Assembly: GCF_000473265.1 (NCBI RefSeq)
Contig: NZ_KI421511.1
Span: 3,261,560-3,325,559, forward strand
DNA from: Amycolatopsis thermoflava N1165
GTDB taxonomy: Bacteria > Actinomycetota > Actinomycetes > Mycobacteriales > Pseudonocardiaceae
Direction: 5' to 3'
DNA: 64,000 nt
Every line of letters begins with the position of its first letter. Position 1 is the first letter of the stretch. Position numbers and translations under genes: made by a program. Below, piece by piece: positions 1-8,212 of the stretch. The notes under the pieces were generated by a model that ran no database searches, had not been told where the DNA came from, and saw nothing but the letters and a program-made list of their open reading frames with translations.

Positions 1-296
1 CACAGGTCGCGGTGCAGTCGCTCGGTGAAGGCGCGGATGCGGTCCTCGTCGCGCCGGTAGTAGGTCCACTGGCCCTGCCGCGTGGCCAGCAGGAACCCGG
101 CGCGCTGCAGGATGGCCAGGTGCGCCGAGACCGTCGACGCGGACGTGCCCGCCTTCTGCTGGATCAGGCCGACGCACACCCCCAGCCCGGCCGTGTCCGC
201 CGCCGCCGGGAAGCTCGCCGCCGGGTCCTTGAGCCACTCCAGGATGCGCAGCCGCGTCTCGTTCGCCAGGGCCTTGCACTCAGGGAGCACCCGCAC
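1..296 (-). CDS. ArsR-family winged-helix transcriptional regulator (C-terminus cut by window edge)
   Basis: About 98 residues are visible before the left edge cuts the gene. They carry the ArsR pattern: an N-terminal helix reading ALANETRLRILEWL, the recognition helix segment STVSAHLAILQRAGFL, and a wing ending in QGQWTYYRRDEDRI. ArsR proteins repress small operons and are released by a ligand or metal; no metal-binding Cys cluster is obvious in the visible part. The GTG at 294-296 is chosen because the ATG at about 311 runs into a TGA. An inverted repeat lies just upstream. The next gene on the same strand, fgd, starts upstream and ends at 400 with its own hairpin, so the two are probably transcribed separately. 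Confidence 0.8.
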   Translation of the reverse strand, partial: MRVLPECKALANETRLRILEWLKDPAASFPAAADTAGLGVCVGLIQQKAGTSASTVSAHLAILQRAGFLLATRQGQWTYYRRDEDRIRAFTERLHRDL

Positions 297-307
297 CGTC
301 CTTCGAC

Positions 308-327
308 ATTTCGCTAATTCCCGAAAT
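308..327. promoter_or_regulatory. Candidate ArsR operator (inverted repeat)
   Basis: The sequence holds ATTTCG and CGAAAT separated by 8 bp, 11 bp upstream of the ArsR start. It is AT-rich against a GC-rich background, as is typical of an autoregulatory ArsR site. Function is inferred. Confidence 0.45.
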
Positions 328-359
328 TACTCCCGCCGACGAGGGGCCCGCACCATGAC

Positions 360-390
360 GCCGCTCACGGACACGCGGTCCGTGAGCGGC
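360..390. terminator. Hairpin terminator behind fgd
   Basis: A perfect 13-bp stem (360-372 with 378-390) closes a 5-nt loop, immediately after the fgd stop at 400. There is no T-run, which is usual for high-GC actinomycete terminators. Confidence 0.6.
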
Positions 391-399
391 GCGCGGGGG

Positions 400-1404
400 T
401 CAGCCCAGTGCGCGCAGCCGCGGCAGGACGTCCTCGGCGAACTGCGTCAGGAAGCGTTCCTGGTCGTGGCCGGGGCCGTGGAACACGAGGTGGTTCAGGC
501 CCGCGTCCAGGTACGGCTTGATCTGCGCGACGGCCTCGTCCGGGTCGGAGGCCACGATCCAGCGCTTGGCGACCTGCTCGATCGGCAGCTCGTCGGCCAG
601 CCGCTCCATCTCCTCGGCCGAGGACACGCTGTGCTTCTGCTCCGGCGTCAGCGACAGCGGCGCCCAGAACCGGGTGTTCTCCAGGGCCTTCTCGTGGTCC
701 CGGTCGTAGGACATCTTGATCTCGATCATCTTGTCGATGCCCGCGACGTCCCGCTCCGCCGCGGCCGCGCCCTCGGCGACCGCCGGCATCAGCTTGTCGT
801 TGTAGAGCTCCATGCCCTTGCCCGAGGTGCAGATGAAGCCGTCGCCGGCGCGGCCCGCGTACTTGGCCACCACCGGGCCGCCCGCGGCGACGTACACCGG
901 CACCGGCTGCTCCGGCCGGTCGTAGATCTTGGCGTTGACCAGGGTGTAGTACTCGCCCTCGAACGACACGTTGTCGGTCGTCCACAGCTCACGCATCAGC
1001 TTGATCGCCTCACGCAGCCGCGCGAACCGCTCCTTGAACTCCGGCCACTCCCGGCCGGACACCGCGATCTCGTTGAGCGCCTCACCCGTGCCCACACCGA
1101 GAATCACCCGCCCGCCCGACAGCAGCGACATCGTCGCGAACGCCTGCGCGATCACCGCCGGGTTGTACCGGAACGTCGGAGTCAGCACGCTCGTCCCGAT
1201 CTGCACCCGGTTCGTCCGCTCCGCCACCGCCGACATCCACGACAACGCGAACGGCGCGTGCCCGCCCTCGTGCCGCCACGGCAGGAAGTGGTCGGACACC
1301 ATCACCGAGTCCAGGCCCAGCTCCTCGGCCCGCACGGCGTACTCGACCAGATCCCGCGGACCGAACTGCTCCGCCGAGGCCTTGTAGCCGACTTTCAGAC
1401 CCAC
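400..1404 (-). CDS. fgd: F420-dependent glucose-6-phosphate dehydrogenase
   Basis: This 334-residue luciferase-like TIM-barrel enzyme oxidises glucose 6-phosphate to 6-phosphogluconolactone and reduces cofactor F420 to F420H2 in the cytoplasm, feeding F420-dependent reductases. From memory it follows mycobacterial Fgd1 almost colinearly: GYKASAEQF near the N-terminus, [16 protein letters not shown] at about 37-52 (the active-site Asp38, His39 and Trp43), [10 protein letters not shown] at about 103-112 (catalytic Glu), [15 protein letters not shown], and the C-terminal [12 protein letters not shown] and [12 protein letters not shown] blocks. Length matches the family. The start is GTG with GGGAGG seven bases upstream. 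It appears monocistronic with a hairpin at its 3' end. Its presence indicates that the host makes F420. Confidence 0.95.
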   Translation of the reverse strand: MGLKVGYKASAEQFGPRDLVEYAVRAEELGLDSVMVSDHFLPWRHEGGHAPFALSWMSAVAERTNRVQIGTSVLTPTFRYNPAVIAQAFATMSLLSGGRVILGVGTGEALNEIAVSGREWPEFKERFARLREAIKLMRELWTTDNVSFEGEYYTLVNAKIYDRPEQPVPVYVAAGGPVVAKYAGRAGDGFICTSGKGMELYNDKLMPAVAEGAAAAERDVAGIDKMIEIKMSYDRDHEKALENTRFWAPLSLTPEQKHSVSSAEEMERLADELPIEQVAKRWIVASDPDEAVAQIKPYLDAGLNHLVFHGPGHDQERFLTQFAEDVLPRLRALG

Positions 1405-1463
1405 GTTCGTCCTCCCTCACACTGGTTGCTCACCTCCAACCTACTGCGCGCGGGAGGGTCCGC

Positions 1464-3158
1464 TCAGCCGCGCAGGTCCGGGAACTGGTCGTCACGCCAC
1501 TCCGCGGGGCTGCCCGTGCCCAGCTCGTCCTCGCGGGACCGCAGCTCGACGCGCCGGATCTTGCCGGAGATCGTCTTGGGCAGCTCGAAGAACTCGAGCC
1601 GCCGGACCCGCTGCCACGGCGCGAGGTTCTCGCGGGCGTGCCGCAGGATCGACAGCGCGGTCTCCTTGGTCGGCTCGTGGCCGGGCGCGAGCGCGACGTA
1701 GGCCTTGGGCACGGCCAGCCGCACCGGGTCCGGCGCGGGCACGACCGCCGCCTCGGCCACCGCCGGGTGCTCGATCAGGACCGACTCCAGCTCGAACGGG
1801 CTGATCTTGTAGTCGCTGGCCTTGAACACGTCGTCGGTGCGGCCGATGTAGGTGATGTAGCCCTCGGCGTCGATCGTCGCCACGTCACCCGTGTGGTAGT
1901 AACCGCCCGCCATCGCCTCGGCGTTGCGCTCGGGGTCGCCGCGGTAGCCGGTCATCAGGTTCACCGGCGAGCGCGACAGGTCCAGGCAGATCTCGCCCTC
2001 GCCGGGGCCGGTCAGCGGCTGCCCGCTCGCCGGGTCGACCAGCACGACCGGCACCCCGGGCAGGGCGCGGCCCATCGACCCGGCCTTGACCGCCGAGCCC
2101 GGCGTGTTGCCGACCTGCGCGGTCGTCTCGGTCTGCCCGAAGCCGTCCCGGATCGTCAGCCCCCACGCCCGCCGGACCTGCTCGATCACCTCCGGGTTGA
2201 GCGGTTCGCCCGCCCCGATGACCTCGCGCAGCGCGGACGGCCGCTCACCGAGGTCGGCGTTGATCAGCATGCGCCACACCGTGGGCGGGGCGCAGAACGA
2301 GCTGACTTCGCGCTGGCGCAGCTGCTCCAGCAGCGCGGCGGCGTCGAAGCGGCGGTAGTTGTAGACGAAGATCGTCGCCTCCGCGATCCACGGCGCGAAG
2401 AAGCACGACCACGCGTGCTTCGCCCAGCCGGGCGAGGAGATGTTGAGGTGCACGTCGCCCGGCCGCAGCCCGAGGAAGTACATCGTGGACAGATGCCCGA
2501 CCGGGTAGGACACCTGGGTGTGCTCGACCAGCTTGGGCCGGGACGTGGTGCCCGAGGTGAAGTACAGCAGCAGCGGGTCGCCGGGCGCGGTGCCCGGATG
2601 CCCGACCGGGACGTGCGGCGCGTCCGCGGCCTCGCGCAGGTCGGCCCAGCCGTCCGCGGCGCCCACGCTGATCCGGGTGTAGCCGCCCGGCACGTCGGCG
2701 AACTTGCCGGTGTCGGCGGCGTTGCAGATGACGAACTCCGCGCCGCTGCGCGTGATCCGGTCGGTCAGGTCGGCCGGGCCGACGGCGCTGGTGGTCGGCA
2801 GGATCACCGCGCCCAGCTTCATGATCGCCAGCATCGACTCCCACAGCTCGACCTGGTTGCCGAGCATCAGCAGCACCGGAACGCCGCGGCGCACGCCCCG
2901 CTCGCGCAGCCACGCGGCCAGCCGGTCCGAGGCACGGGACATCTCCGCGAACGACCGCTGCGTGGTGGTGCCGTCCTCCTCGGCGATCACCAGAGCGGGC
3001 CGGTCGTTGTCGCGTGCGATCGCGTCGAACCAGTCCACCGCCCAGTTGAACCGCTCCCCCAGCTCGGGCCAGCGGAACTCGGCCACGGCGCGGGCGTGGT
3101 CCTCCCGCAGCGCCACCAGCTGGTCCCTGCTCGCACGGTAGGCATCGGTCGCGTTCAC
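1464..3158 (-). CDS. AMP-dependent acyl-CoA synthetase (short/medium-chain or aromatic acid type)
   Basis: A 564-residue ANL-superfamily ligase. It should activate a carboxylic acid with ATP to an acyl-adenylate and pass it to CoA. The P-loop YFTSGTTSRPK lies at about 198-208, the adenylate motif DGFGQTETT at about 340, the TGD motif (YYHTGDVATID) at about 425, the hinge GRTDDVFKASDYKISPFELE, and the C-terminal catalytic lysine in PKTISGKIRR. The layout resembles the medium-chain/benzoate-CoA ligase group rather than long-chain ligases; the substrate cannot be read. The start is GTG with AAAGGA upstream. It is divergent from an MHS-type carrier at 3300, with a shared operator between them, suggesting uptake followed by activation of the same acid. 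Confidence 0.85.
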   Translation of the reverse strand: MNATDAYRASRDQLVALREDHARAVAEFRWPELGERFNWAVDWFDAIARDNDRPALVIAEEDGTTTQRSFAEMSRASDRLAAWLRERGVRRGVPVLLMLGNQVELWESMLAIMKLGAVILPTTSAVGPADLTDRITRSGAEFVICNAADTGKFADVPGGYTRISVGAADGWADLREAADAPHVPVGHPGTAPGDPLLLYFTSGTTSRPKLVEHTQVSYPVGHLSTMYFLGLRPGDVHLNISSPGWAKHAWSCFFAPWIAEATIFVYNYRRFDAAALLEQLRQREVSSFCAPPTVWRMLINADLGERPSALREVIGAGEPLNPEVIEQVRRAWGLTIRDGFGQTETTAQVGNTPGSAVKAGSMGRALPGVPVVLVDPASGQPLTGPGEGEICLDLSRSPVNLMTGYRGDPERNAEAMAGGYYHTGDVATIDAEGYITYIGRTDDVFKASDYKISPFELESVLIEHPAVAEAAVVPAPDPVRLAVPKAYVALAPGHEPTKETALSILRHARENLAPWQRVRRLEFFELPKTISGKIRRVELRSREDELGTGSPAEWRDDQFPDLRG

Positions 3159-3212
3159 CGCTTTGTGTCCTTTCGCTCGGGCTGCCCGACATCATGCATT
3201 CGGCCGCCGCCG

Positions 3213-3242
3213 GGGCGATACCCACGGATGGGGGTAGCGCCC
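3213..3242. promoter_or_regulatory. Operator in the acyl-CoA ligase/MFS divergent promoter
   Basis: An 11-bp inverted repeat with one mismatch (GGGCGATACCC and GGGTAGCGCCC) is centred 55-60 bp from each divergent start codon. A closely related palindrome sits at 5563-5588 upstream of the GAF-LuxR gene. The shared half-site is GGGGGTAGCGC. The likely binder is the LuxR protein at 4669-5478, by inference. Confidence 0.6.
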
Positions 3243-3299
3243 GTTTTGTCCATACCGGACGATTCCTGGCCAGTGATCCCTCAACGACGAGGAGAACCC

Positions 3300-4631
3300 G
3301 TGTCGAGCCAGACCCCGGCGGTCCCGATGCGCAAGGTGGCCGTGGCCAGCTGCGTCGGGACGACCATCGAGTACTACGACTTCTTCATCTACGGCACCGC
3401 GGCCGCACTGGTGTTCCCGAAGGTGTTCTTCCCCGCACTGGGCGCGACGGCCGGGACCGTGGCCGCGTTCGCCACGTTCGCCGTCGCGTTCGTCGCCCGG
3501 CCGGTCGGCGCGATCCTGTTCGGACACTTCGGCGACCGGATCGGCCGCAAGCGCACGCTGATCTCCACGCTGCTGCTGATGGGCATCGCCACCGTCCTCA
3601 TCGGACTGCTGCCCGGCGCGGCGACGATCGGGGTGGCCGCGCCGATCATCCTGGTCGTGCTGCGGTTCGCGCAGGGGCTCGCGGTCGGCGGCGAGTGGGC
3701 CGGGGCGACGCTGCTGACCGCGGAGTACGCGCCACCGGCCAAACGCGGCCTGTACGCGGTGTTCCCGCAGCTGGGCCCCGCGATCGCGTTCGCGTTGTCC
3801 AGCGGCACGTTCCTGGTGACGAACCTGGTGATGGGCGACGCGGACGCCGCGTTCCTGGACTACGGATGGCGGGTGCCGTTCCTGGTGAGCATCCTGCTGG
3901 TGGCCGTCGGGTTCTACGTGCGGATGAGCATCGCCGAGACCCCGGCGTTCGTCGCGGCGGGCGGCACCGCGGGCCTGGACCGCCCGAAGCGGCTGCCGTT
4001 CCTGGAGGCGGTGCGCAAGCAGCCGCGGGAGATCCTGCTGTCGGCCGGTTCGCTGACGATGCTGTTCGCGTTCTTCTACATGGGCACCACGTACCTGACC
4101 AGCTACGGCACGAGCAAGACCGGGGCCGGGCTGACGCGGCCGGTGGTGCTGGGCATCGGTATCGCGGCGGCGGTCGCGTTCGGGATCGTCATCGTGGTCG
4201 CCGGCGTGCTGTCGGACCGGCTCGGGCGGCGGCGGGTCATCGTCTACTCGTCCGCGCTCGGCGTGGTGTGGTCGCTGGTCCTGTTCCCGTTGCTGGACAC
4301 CGGAAGCCCGGTCGCGTTCGCCGTCGGTGTGCTGGTGACGCTGATGATCTTCGCGGTGGCGTACGGGCCGGCCGGGTCGTTCCTGCCGGAGCTGTTCCAG
4401 ACCCGCTTCCGCTACACCGGCGCGGGCCTGGGCTACAACCTCGCGGGTGTCCTGGGTGGCGCGATCCCGCCGCTGGTGGCGCCCGGTCTGACCGCGAGCT
4501 TCGGCAGCATCGCGGTCGGCGTGATGCTCGCGGTGACCGGGCTGATCTCGCTGGTGTCCACGCTGGCGCTGAAGGAGACCCGCGGCACCGCGATGACGGC
4601 CGGGCAGGCCAGCGAAGCGACCGTGGCCTGA
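3300..4631 (+). CDS. MFS transporter, metabolite:H+ symporter (MHS) type
   Basis: A 443-residue, 12-helix carrier of the MHS group (shikimate/alpha-ketoglutarate/proline-permease-like). Diagnostic features are the first-helix motif GTTIEYYDFFIYGTAAAL, the loop 2-3 motif GHFGDRIGRKRTL, GLAVGGEWAGATLL in helix 5, and the second-half loop motif DRLGRRRVIV. MHS carriers import organic acids or zwitterions with protons across the inner membrane. The GTG at 3300 is chosen because GAGGAG lies upstream and the first helix follows directly. It is paired with the divergent acyl-CoA ligase, so its substrate is probably the acid that enzyme activates. Confidence 0.88.
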   Translation: MSSQTPAVPMRKVAVASCVGTTIEYYDFFIYGTAAALVFPKVFFPALGATAGTVAAFATFAVAFVARPVGAILFGHFGDRIGRKRTLISTLLLMGIATVLIGLLPGAATIGVAAPIILVVLRFAQGLAVGGEWAGATLLTAEYAPPAKRGLYAVFPQLGPAIAFALSSGTFLVTNLVMGDADAAFLDYGWRVPFLVSILLVAVGFYVRMSIAETPAFVAAGGTAGLDRPKRLPFLEAVRKQPREILLSAGSLTMLFAFFYMGTTYLTSYGTSKTGAGLTRPVVLGIGIAAAVAFGIVIVVAGVLSDRLGRRRVIVYSSALGVVWSLVLFPLLDTGSPVAFAVGVLVTLMIFAVAYGPAGSFLPELFQTRFRYTGAGLGYNLAGVLGGAIPPLVAPGLTASFGSIAVGVMLAVTGLISLVSTLALKETRGTAMTAGQASEATVA

Positions 4632-4639
4632 GCCGGGGG

Positions 4640-4665
4640 CCGGTGGCGCCGCGCGGCGCCACCGG
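4640..4665. terminator. Bidirectional terminator between converging genes
   Basis: A perfect 26-bp GC-rich palindrome fills the 37-bp gap between the MFS stop at 4631 and the LuxR stop at 4669. Confidence 0.65.
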
Positions 4666-4668
4666 TCT

Positions 4669-5478
4669 TCAGGGCAGCAGCATCAGCCGGCGCGCCTTGA
4701 CGACGGCTTCGTGGCGGGTGTGGGCGTCCAGCTTGCGCATGACGGAACCGAGGTAGGCCTTCACGGTCTCCCGGGACAGGGACAGCCGTTCCGCGACCTC
4801 GCCGTTGGTGAAGCCGAGGGCGACCTGGGCGAGCACGTCGGTCTCCCGGGTGGACAGACGCACCCGCGGGCCCTGGACGGGTTTGCCCTCGCCGAGGTCG
4901 ACGAGCCGTTGCGCGGCCGCGTAGAGCCGGCGACGCGCCTCGGGGTCCGGCAGCGCGCCGGCGATGGCCCGCAGCTCGGAGTGCACCGAGCGCAGCTCCT
5001 CGAGGGTGGCCCCGGGGGACAGCGAGTCGAGGCGCGCGGTCAGCTCGTCGCGCTCGCTCAGCTCACGGGCGAGGCGCTTGCCGGACTCCATCAGGGCGTC
5101 GCGGACGCGGTCGCCGAACGTCACCGGCCGACGCACCGCGCCGTACAGCACGGCGCGGCAGCGACCGCCGGCCCGGACGGGCACGGCGATGATCGACGCC
5201 AGCCCCTCGGCGAGCACCGGGCGGTCGTAGTCGTGGGTGATGGTGCGGGCACTGCCGTAGTCGCTCACGGCGATCGGCCTGCCCTGCATCAGCACGCGGC
5301 CACCGAGGCCGGCGCCGGGCAGGACGTCCAGGTTGTGCAGCGAGGTCGTGCGTGTCCCGACGAAGCCGGACAGCCGCAGCCGGCCGTCGACCACCTCGCC
5401 GCCGAACACGACGGGCAGAGCCGCCACCCGGGCGGCGCCCTCCAACTCGACATGCAGCACCGAGCGGGCGTCAGACAT
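4669..5478 (-). CDS. GAF-domain LuxR-type transcriptional regulator
   Basis: A 269-residue regulator. Residues from about 10 to 150 look like a GAF sensor (GLGGRVLMQGRPIAVSDYG, ASIIAVPVRAGGRCRAVLYGAV). The C-terminal 65 residues are a LuxR/NarL helix-turn-helix: LSTRETDVLAQVALGFTNGEVAERLSLSRETVKAYLGSVMRKL. The ATG at 5476-5478 is preferred to an upstream in-frame start because GGAGG lies 10 bases before it. No phospho-receiver domain is present, so it probably senses a small aromatic or aliphatic ligand directly. Matching palindromes upstream of this gene and between the ligase and carrier genes suggest that it controls itself and that pair. Confidence 0.85.
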   Translation of the reverse strand: MSDARSVLHVELEGAARVAALPVVFGGEVVDGRLRLSGFVGTRTTSLHNLDVLPGAGLGGRVLMQGRPIAVSDYGSARTITHDYDRPVLAEGLASIIAVPVRAGGRCRAVLYGAVRRPVTFGDRVRDALMESGKRLARELSERDELTARLDSLSPGATLEELRSVHSELRAIAGALPDPEARRRLYAAAQRLVDLGEGKPVQGPRVRLSTRETDVLAQVALGFTNGEVAERLSLSRETVKAYLGSVMRKLDAHTRHEAVVKARRLMLLP

Positions 5479-5562
5479 CGGCGTCCGTCCTCCTCGCACC
5501 ACACCATCGTCGGTCGCCCCACGGTACCCGCGGGACCAGGGGACGTCGACTCCCGCGCGGTG

Positions 5563-5588
5563 GCGCTACCCCCGTCCGGGGGTAGCGC
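5563..5588. promoter_or_regulatory. Operator upstream of the GAF-LuxR gene
   Basis: A perfect 11-bp inverted repeat (GCGCTACCCCC and GGGGGTAGCGC) with a 4-bp spacer lies 85 bp upstream of the LuxR start. It shares the half-site GGGGGTAGCGC with 3213-3242. It also lies just beyond the transketolase stop at 5611 and could double as a terminator there. Confidence 0.55.
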
Positions 5589-5610
5589 ACGGCGTTCAAC
5601 GGGGGTGGCC

Positions 5611-6597
5611 TCAGCCCAGCTCGGCCAGCACCCGCTCCACCACGCGGTCCGTCGCGAGCCCGTACCGGTCGTGCAGCGTGGGCAGCGCTCCGGCGGCCAG
5701 GAACTCGTCCGGCAGCGCGACCGGCACGATCCGGCCGGACACCCCGGCCCGCACCGCGGCGGAGGCCACCGTCTCGAACAGGCCGCCGACCACCGTGTGG
5801 TTCTCCAGCGTCACCGCGAGCCGGTCGCCCGCGATCTCGCGCAGCACCGTCTCCGAGTCGAACGGCTTGATCGTCGGCGTGTGCACCACCGCCACGTCGA
5901 CCTTGTGCGCGGCCAGCTTCTCCGCCGCCTGCAGCGCGCGCATCGTCATCAGTCCACTGGAGACGAACACGACGTCGTTGCCGCCACGCAGCACGGCGGC
6001 CTTGCCCAGCTCGAAGGAGTAGTCGTACTCGTCCAGCACCGTCGGCACCTTGCCGCGCAGCAGCCGCAGGTACGTCGGGCCCTCGCACGCGGCCAGCTGC
6101 GGCACGGCCTGCTCGATGTCGACCGAGTCGCACGGGTCCACGATCGTCAGGTTCGGCATGCCGCGGAAGATCGCGATGTCCTCGGTGGCCTGGTGGCTCG
6201 GCCCGTACCCGGTGGTCAGTCCGGGCAGGCCGCCGACCACGTTGACGTTGAGGTTCGGCTCGGCGATGTCCAGGCAAAGGAAGTCGTACGCGCGTCGCGC
6301 CGCGAACACCGAGTAGGTGGACGCGAACGGCACCAGCCCGACCTCGGCCATGCCCGCCGCGGCGCCGAGCAGCAGCTGCTCGGCCATCCCCATCTGGAAG
6401 AACCGGTCCGGGTGTGCCTGGGCGAACACGTGCATGTCGGTGTACTTGCCGAGGTCCGCGGTGAGCCCGACGACCCGGGTGTCCTGCTCGGCGAGCGCGG
6501 CCAGCGCGTGCCCGAACGGCGCGCTCGTCGTCTTCTGGCCGGGGTCGGCGAACGACGCGATCATCGCCGACGTGGTCAGCCGCTTGGTGGTGGTCAC
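5611..6597 (-). CDS. Transketolase, C-terminal (pyrimidine-binding) subunit
   Basis: A 328-residue half-transketolase carrying the pyrimidine-binding and C-terminal domains. Visible motifs are the Glu-containing RFFQMGMAEQLLLGAAAGMAEVGLVPF, FAARRAYDFL, and the phosphate-binding block GYGPSHQATEDIAIFRGMPN. Together with the preceding gene it forms a TPP-dependent enzyme that moves a two-carbon ketol unit between sugar phosphates. The start is GTG in a GTGA overlap with the stop of the N-terminal subunit, so translation is coupled. Split transketolases are often dedicated to special pathways (for example apulose-4-phosphate transketolase AptA/AptB) rather than the housekeeping pentose pathway. 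The gene order supports that, but the substrate is inferred. Confidence 0.88.
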   Translation of the reverse strand: MTTTKRLTTSAMIASFADPGQKTTSAPFGHALAALAEQDTRVVGLTADLGKYTDMHVFAQAHPDRFFQMGMAEQLLLGAAAGMAEVGLVPFASTYSVFAARRAYDFLCLDIAEPNLNVNVVGGLPGLTTGYGPSHQATEDIAIFRGMPNLTIVDPCDSVDIEQAVPQLAACEGPTYLRLLRGKVPTVLDEYDYSFELGKAAVLRGGNDVVFVSSGLMTMRALQAAEKLAAHKVDVAVVHTPTIKPFDSETVLREIAGDRLAVTLENHTVVGGLFETVASAAVRAGVSGRIVPVALPDEFLAAGALPTLHDRYGLATDRVVERVLAELG

Positions 6598-7454
6598 GCC
6601 CGCGCTCCTTCGTCCAGCTGCCCGCGGCAGATGTCCCACTCGTGCTCGTCGATGCGCATGAAGTGCGCCTTCTCCCTGGTCTCCAGCAGCGGCACGCCGC
6701 GGCCGATGCGGGTGTCGCACAGCAGCACCGACGGCTGCCCGTCCGGCCGCGCCTGCTCGGCGATCTCGTCGAACGCGGCGAGCAGGGCGGGGATGTCGTT
6801 GCCGTCCACGCGGCGGACGAACCAGCCCGCGGCCGCCCACTTGTCCACGACCGGCTCGGTGCGCAGCACGCCGGCGGTGGGGCCGTCGGCCTGCAGCGCG
6901 TTGATGTCGACCATCGCGGTGAGCAGCCCGAGCCGGTGGTGCGCGGCGCCCATCGCGGCCTCCCACGTGGAGCCCTCGTCGAGCTCGCCGTCGGAGAGGA
7001 AGTTGAACACCCGCGACGAGGAGCCCCGCAGCCGGAGGCCGAGCGCCATGCCGACGGCGACGGTCAGCCCGTGGCCGAGGGAACCGCCGGAGATCTCCAT
7101 GCCGGGGGTGTAGGTCGCCATGCCCGACATCGGCAGGCGCGAGTCGTCCGAGCCGTAGGTCTCCAGCTCCTCGACCGGCACGACCCCGGCCTCCGCCAGT
7201 GCCGCGTACAGCCCGATGGCGTAGTGCCCGGTGGAGAGCAGGAACCGGTCCCGCTCCGGCCAATCCGGGTCCTCCGGCCGCAGCCGCAGCTGGTCGGTGT
7301 AGACGGTGGCGAGCAGGTCGGCGGCGCCGAGCGCCTGCCCGACGTAGCCCTGGCCCTGGGCCTCGCCCATGTTCAGGATGTGGTGCCGCATGCGGTGGGC
7401 CGCCGCGGCGACGCGGTCGGCACGGGTGGCCGACGGCGCGATCGATGCAGTCAT
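6594..7454 (-). CDS. Transketolase, N-terminal (TPP pyrophosphate-binding) subunit
   Basis: A 286-residue partner of the downstream subunit. It shows the N-terminal substrate histidine region (RMRHHILNMGEAQGQGYVGQALGAADLLA), DRFLLSTGHYAIGLYAAL, GGSLGHGLTVAVGMALG, and the TPP/Mg2+ motif starting SDGELDEGSTWEA and ending in INALQADG. The canonical GDG is SDG here. Length fits a stand-alone N-terminal half. The ATG start lies 51 bp after the GntR regulator of the same strand. It is the sixth gene of a seven-gene operon. Confidence 0.88.
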   Translation of the reverse strand: MTASIAPSATRADRVAAAAHRMRHHILNMGEAQGQGYVGQALGAADLLATVYTDQLRLRPEDPDWPERDRFLLSTGHYAIGLYAALAEAGVVPVEELETYGSDDSRLPMSGMATYTPGMEISGGSLGHGLTVAVGMALGLRLRGSSSRVFNFLSDGELDEGSTWEAAMGAAHHRLGLLTAMVDINALQADGPTAGVLRTEPVVDKWAAAGWFVRRVDGNDIPALLAAFDEIAEQARPDGQPSVLLCDTRIGRGVPLLETREKAHFMRIDEHEWDICRGQLDEGARA

Positions 7455-7505
7455 GGATTGCGTCGCTTTCGTGATCCGGGCGGAAAACAGGCCCGGGAGG
7501 AAGAG

Positions 7506-8189
7506 TCAGTTCTCGCCGGTGATCTCGATGCGCGGGCGGGTGCGCACGGTGCCGAACAGCAGGGCCTGCGCGGTGGCGACCATGTGCTCGGAGATCACGC
7601 TCTGCGTCTTGACCGGGTCGCCGGACTCGATCGCCGTGACGATCTCCAGATGGCGGCCCGGGCTCATGTTGGACAGGGCGCGTTCCAGGCCGCGGTACAT
7701 GATGCACATGCGGATCGGGCCTTCGAGGAGCTTCCACGAGCGCACCAGCGCGTCGTTGTCGGTCAGCTCGACCAGCAGCTCGTGGAAGGCCAGGTCGGCC
7801 TCGATCTGGGCCTCCAGCGACACCCGGGTGGCGCGCGCCATCCGGTCGACCGCGGCCCGCAGGCGGCGGCAGTGCTCCTCGCGGTAGTAGCTCGACGCCA
7901 GCGTCTCGCCGGCCAGCGCCTCCAGCGCCGCCCGGACGGTGAAGGTGTTGATGATGTCCTTCTCGCTGATCAGCCGGACCGTGACGCGGCCGCGCTCGCC
8001 GTACTCGACGAGCCCCTCCTGCTGGAGCTGGCGGAGCGCCTCGCGCAGCGTGCCGCGGCTGATGCCGAGCTGCTCGGAGACCTGCACCTCGCCGAGGTGG
8101 CTGCCCGGCGGGAACTCGCCGGTCGTGATGGCCTGGCGCAGCGTGTCGACAGCCATCTGCCGCAGGTTGCGGTTCGGCTCCTTCACCAC
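7506..8189 (-). CDS. GntR-family (FCD subfamily) transcriptional regulator
   Basis: A 227-residue GntR regulator. The N-terminal winged helix reads LRQAITTGEFPPGSHLGEVQVSEQLGISRGTLREALRQLQQEGLVEYGERGRVTVR. The helical C-terminal FCD ligand domain carries the metal-ligand-like FHELLVELTDN and HLEIVTAIESGD segments. The GTG at 8187-8189 is used because GGGAGGG lies six bases upstream. It sits inside the operon between the RpiB-like isomerase and the transketolase subunits. Repeated TGTYRACA palindromes in the divergent promoter at 11981-12104 are the natural candidate targets. Confidence 0.88.
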   Translation of the reverse strand: MVKEPNRNLRQMAVDTLRQAITTGEFPPGSHLGEVQVSEQLGISRGTLREALRQLQQEGLVEYGERGRVTVRLISEKDIINTFTVRAALEALAGETLASSYYREEHCRRLRAAVDRMARATRVSLEAQIEADLAFHELLVELTDNDALVRSWKLLEGPIRMCIMYRGLERALSNMSPGRHLEIVTAIESGDPVKTQSVISEHMVATAQALLFGTVRTRPRIEITGEN

Positions 8190-8212
8190 GCGCGCCCTCC
8201 CCGGGCTGGTCG

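Noticed and set aside
1638..4631. A 997-codon plus-strand open frame
   Set aside because: Its first two thirds are the antisense shadow of the acyl-CoA ligase, with Arg/His/Gly-rich nonsense. Only the part from 3300 is a real carrier gene.
5611..7737. A 708-codon frame that could be read as a full-length transketolase
   Set aside because: Its first half is out of frame with the N-terminal transketolase domain. The enzyme is encoded as two coupled subunit genes.
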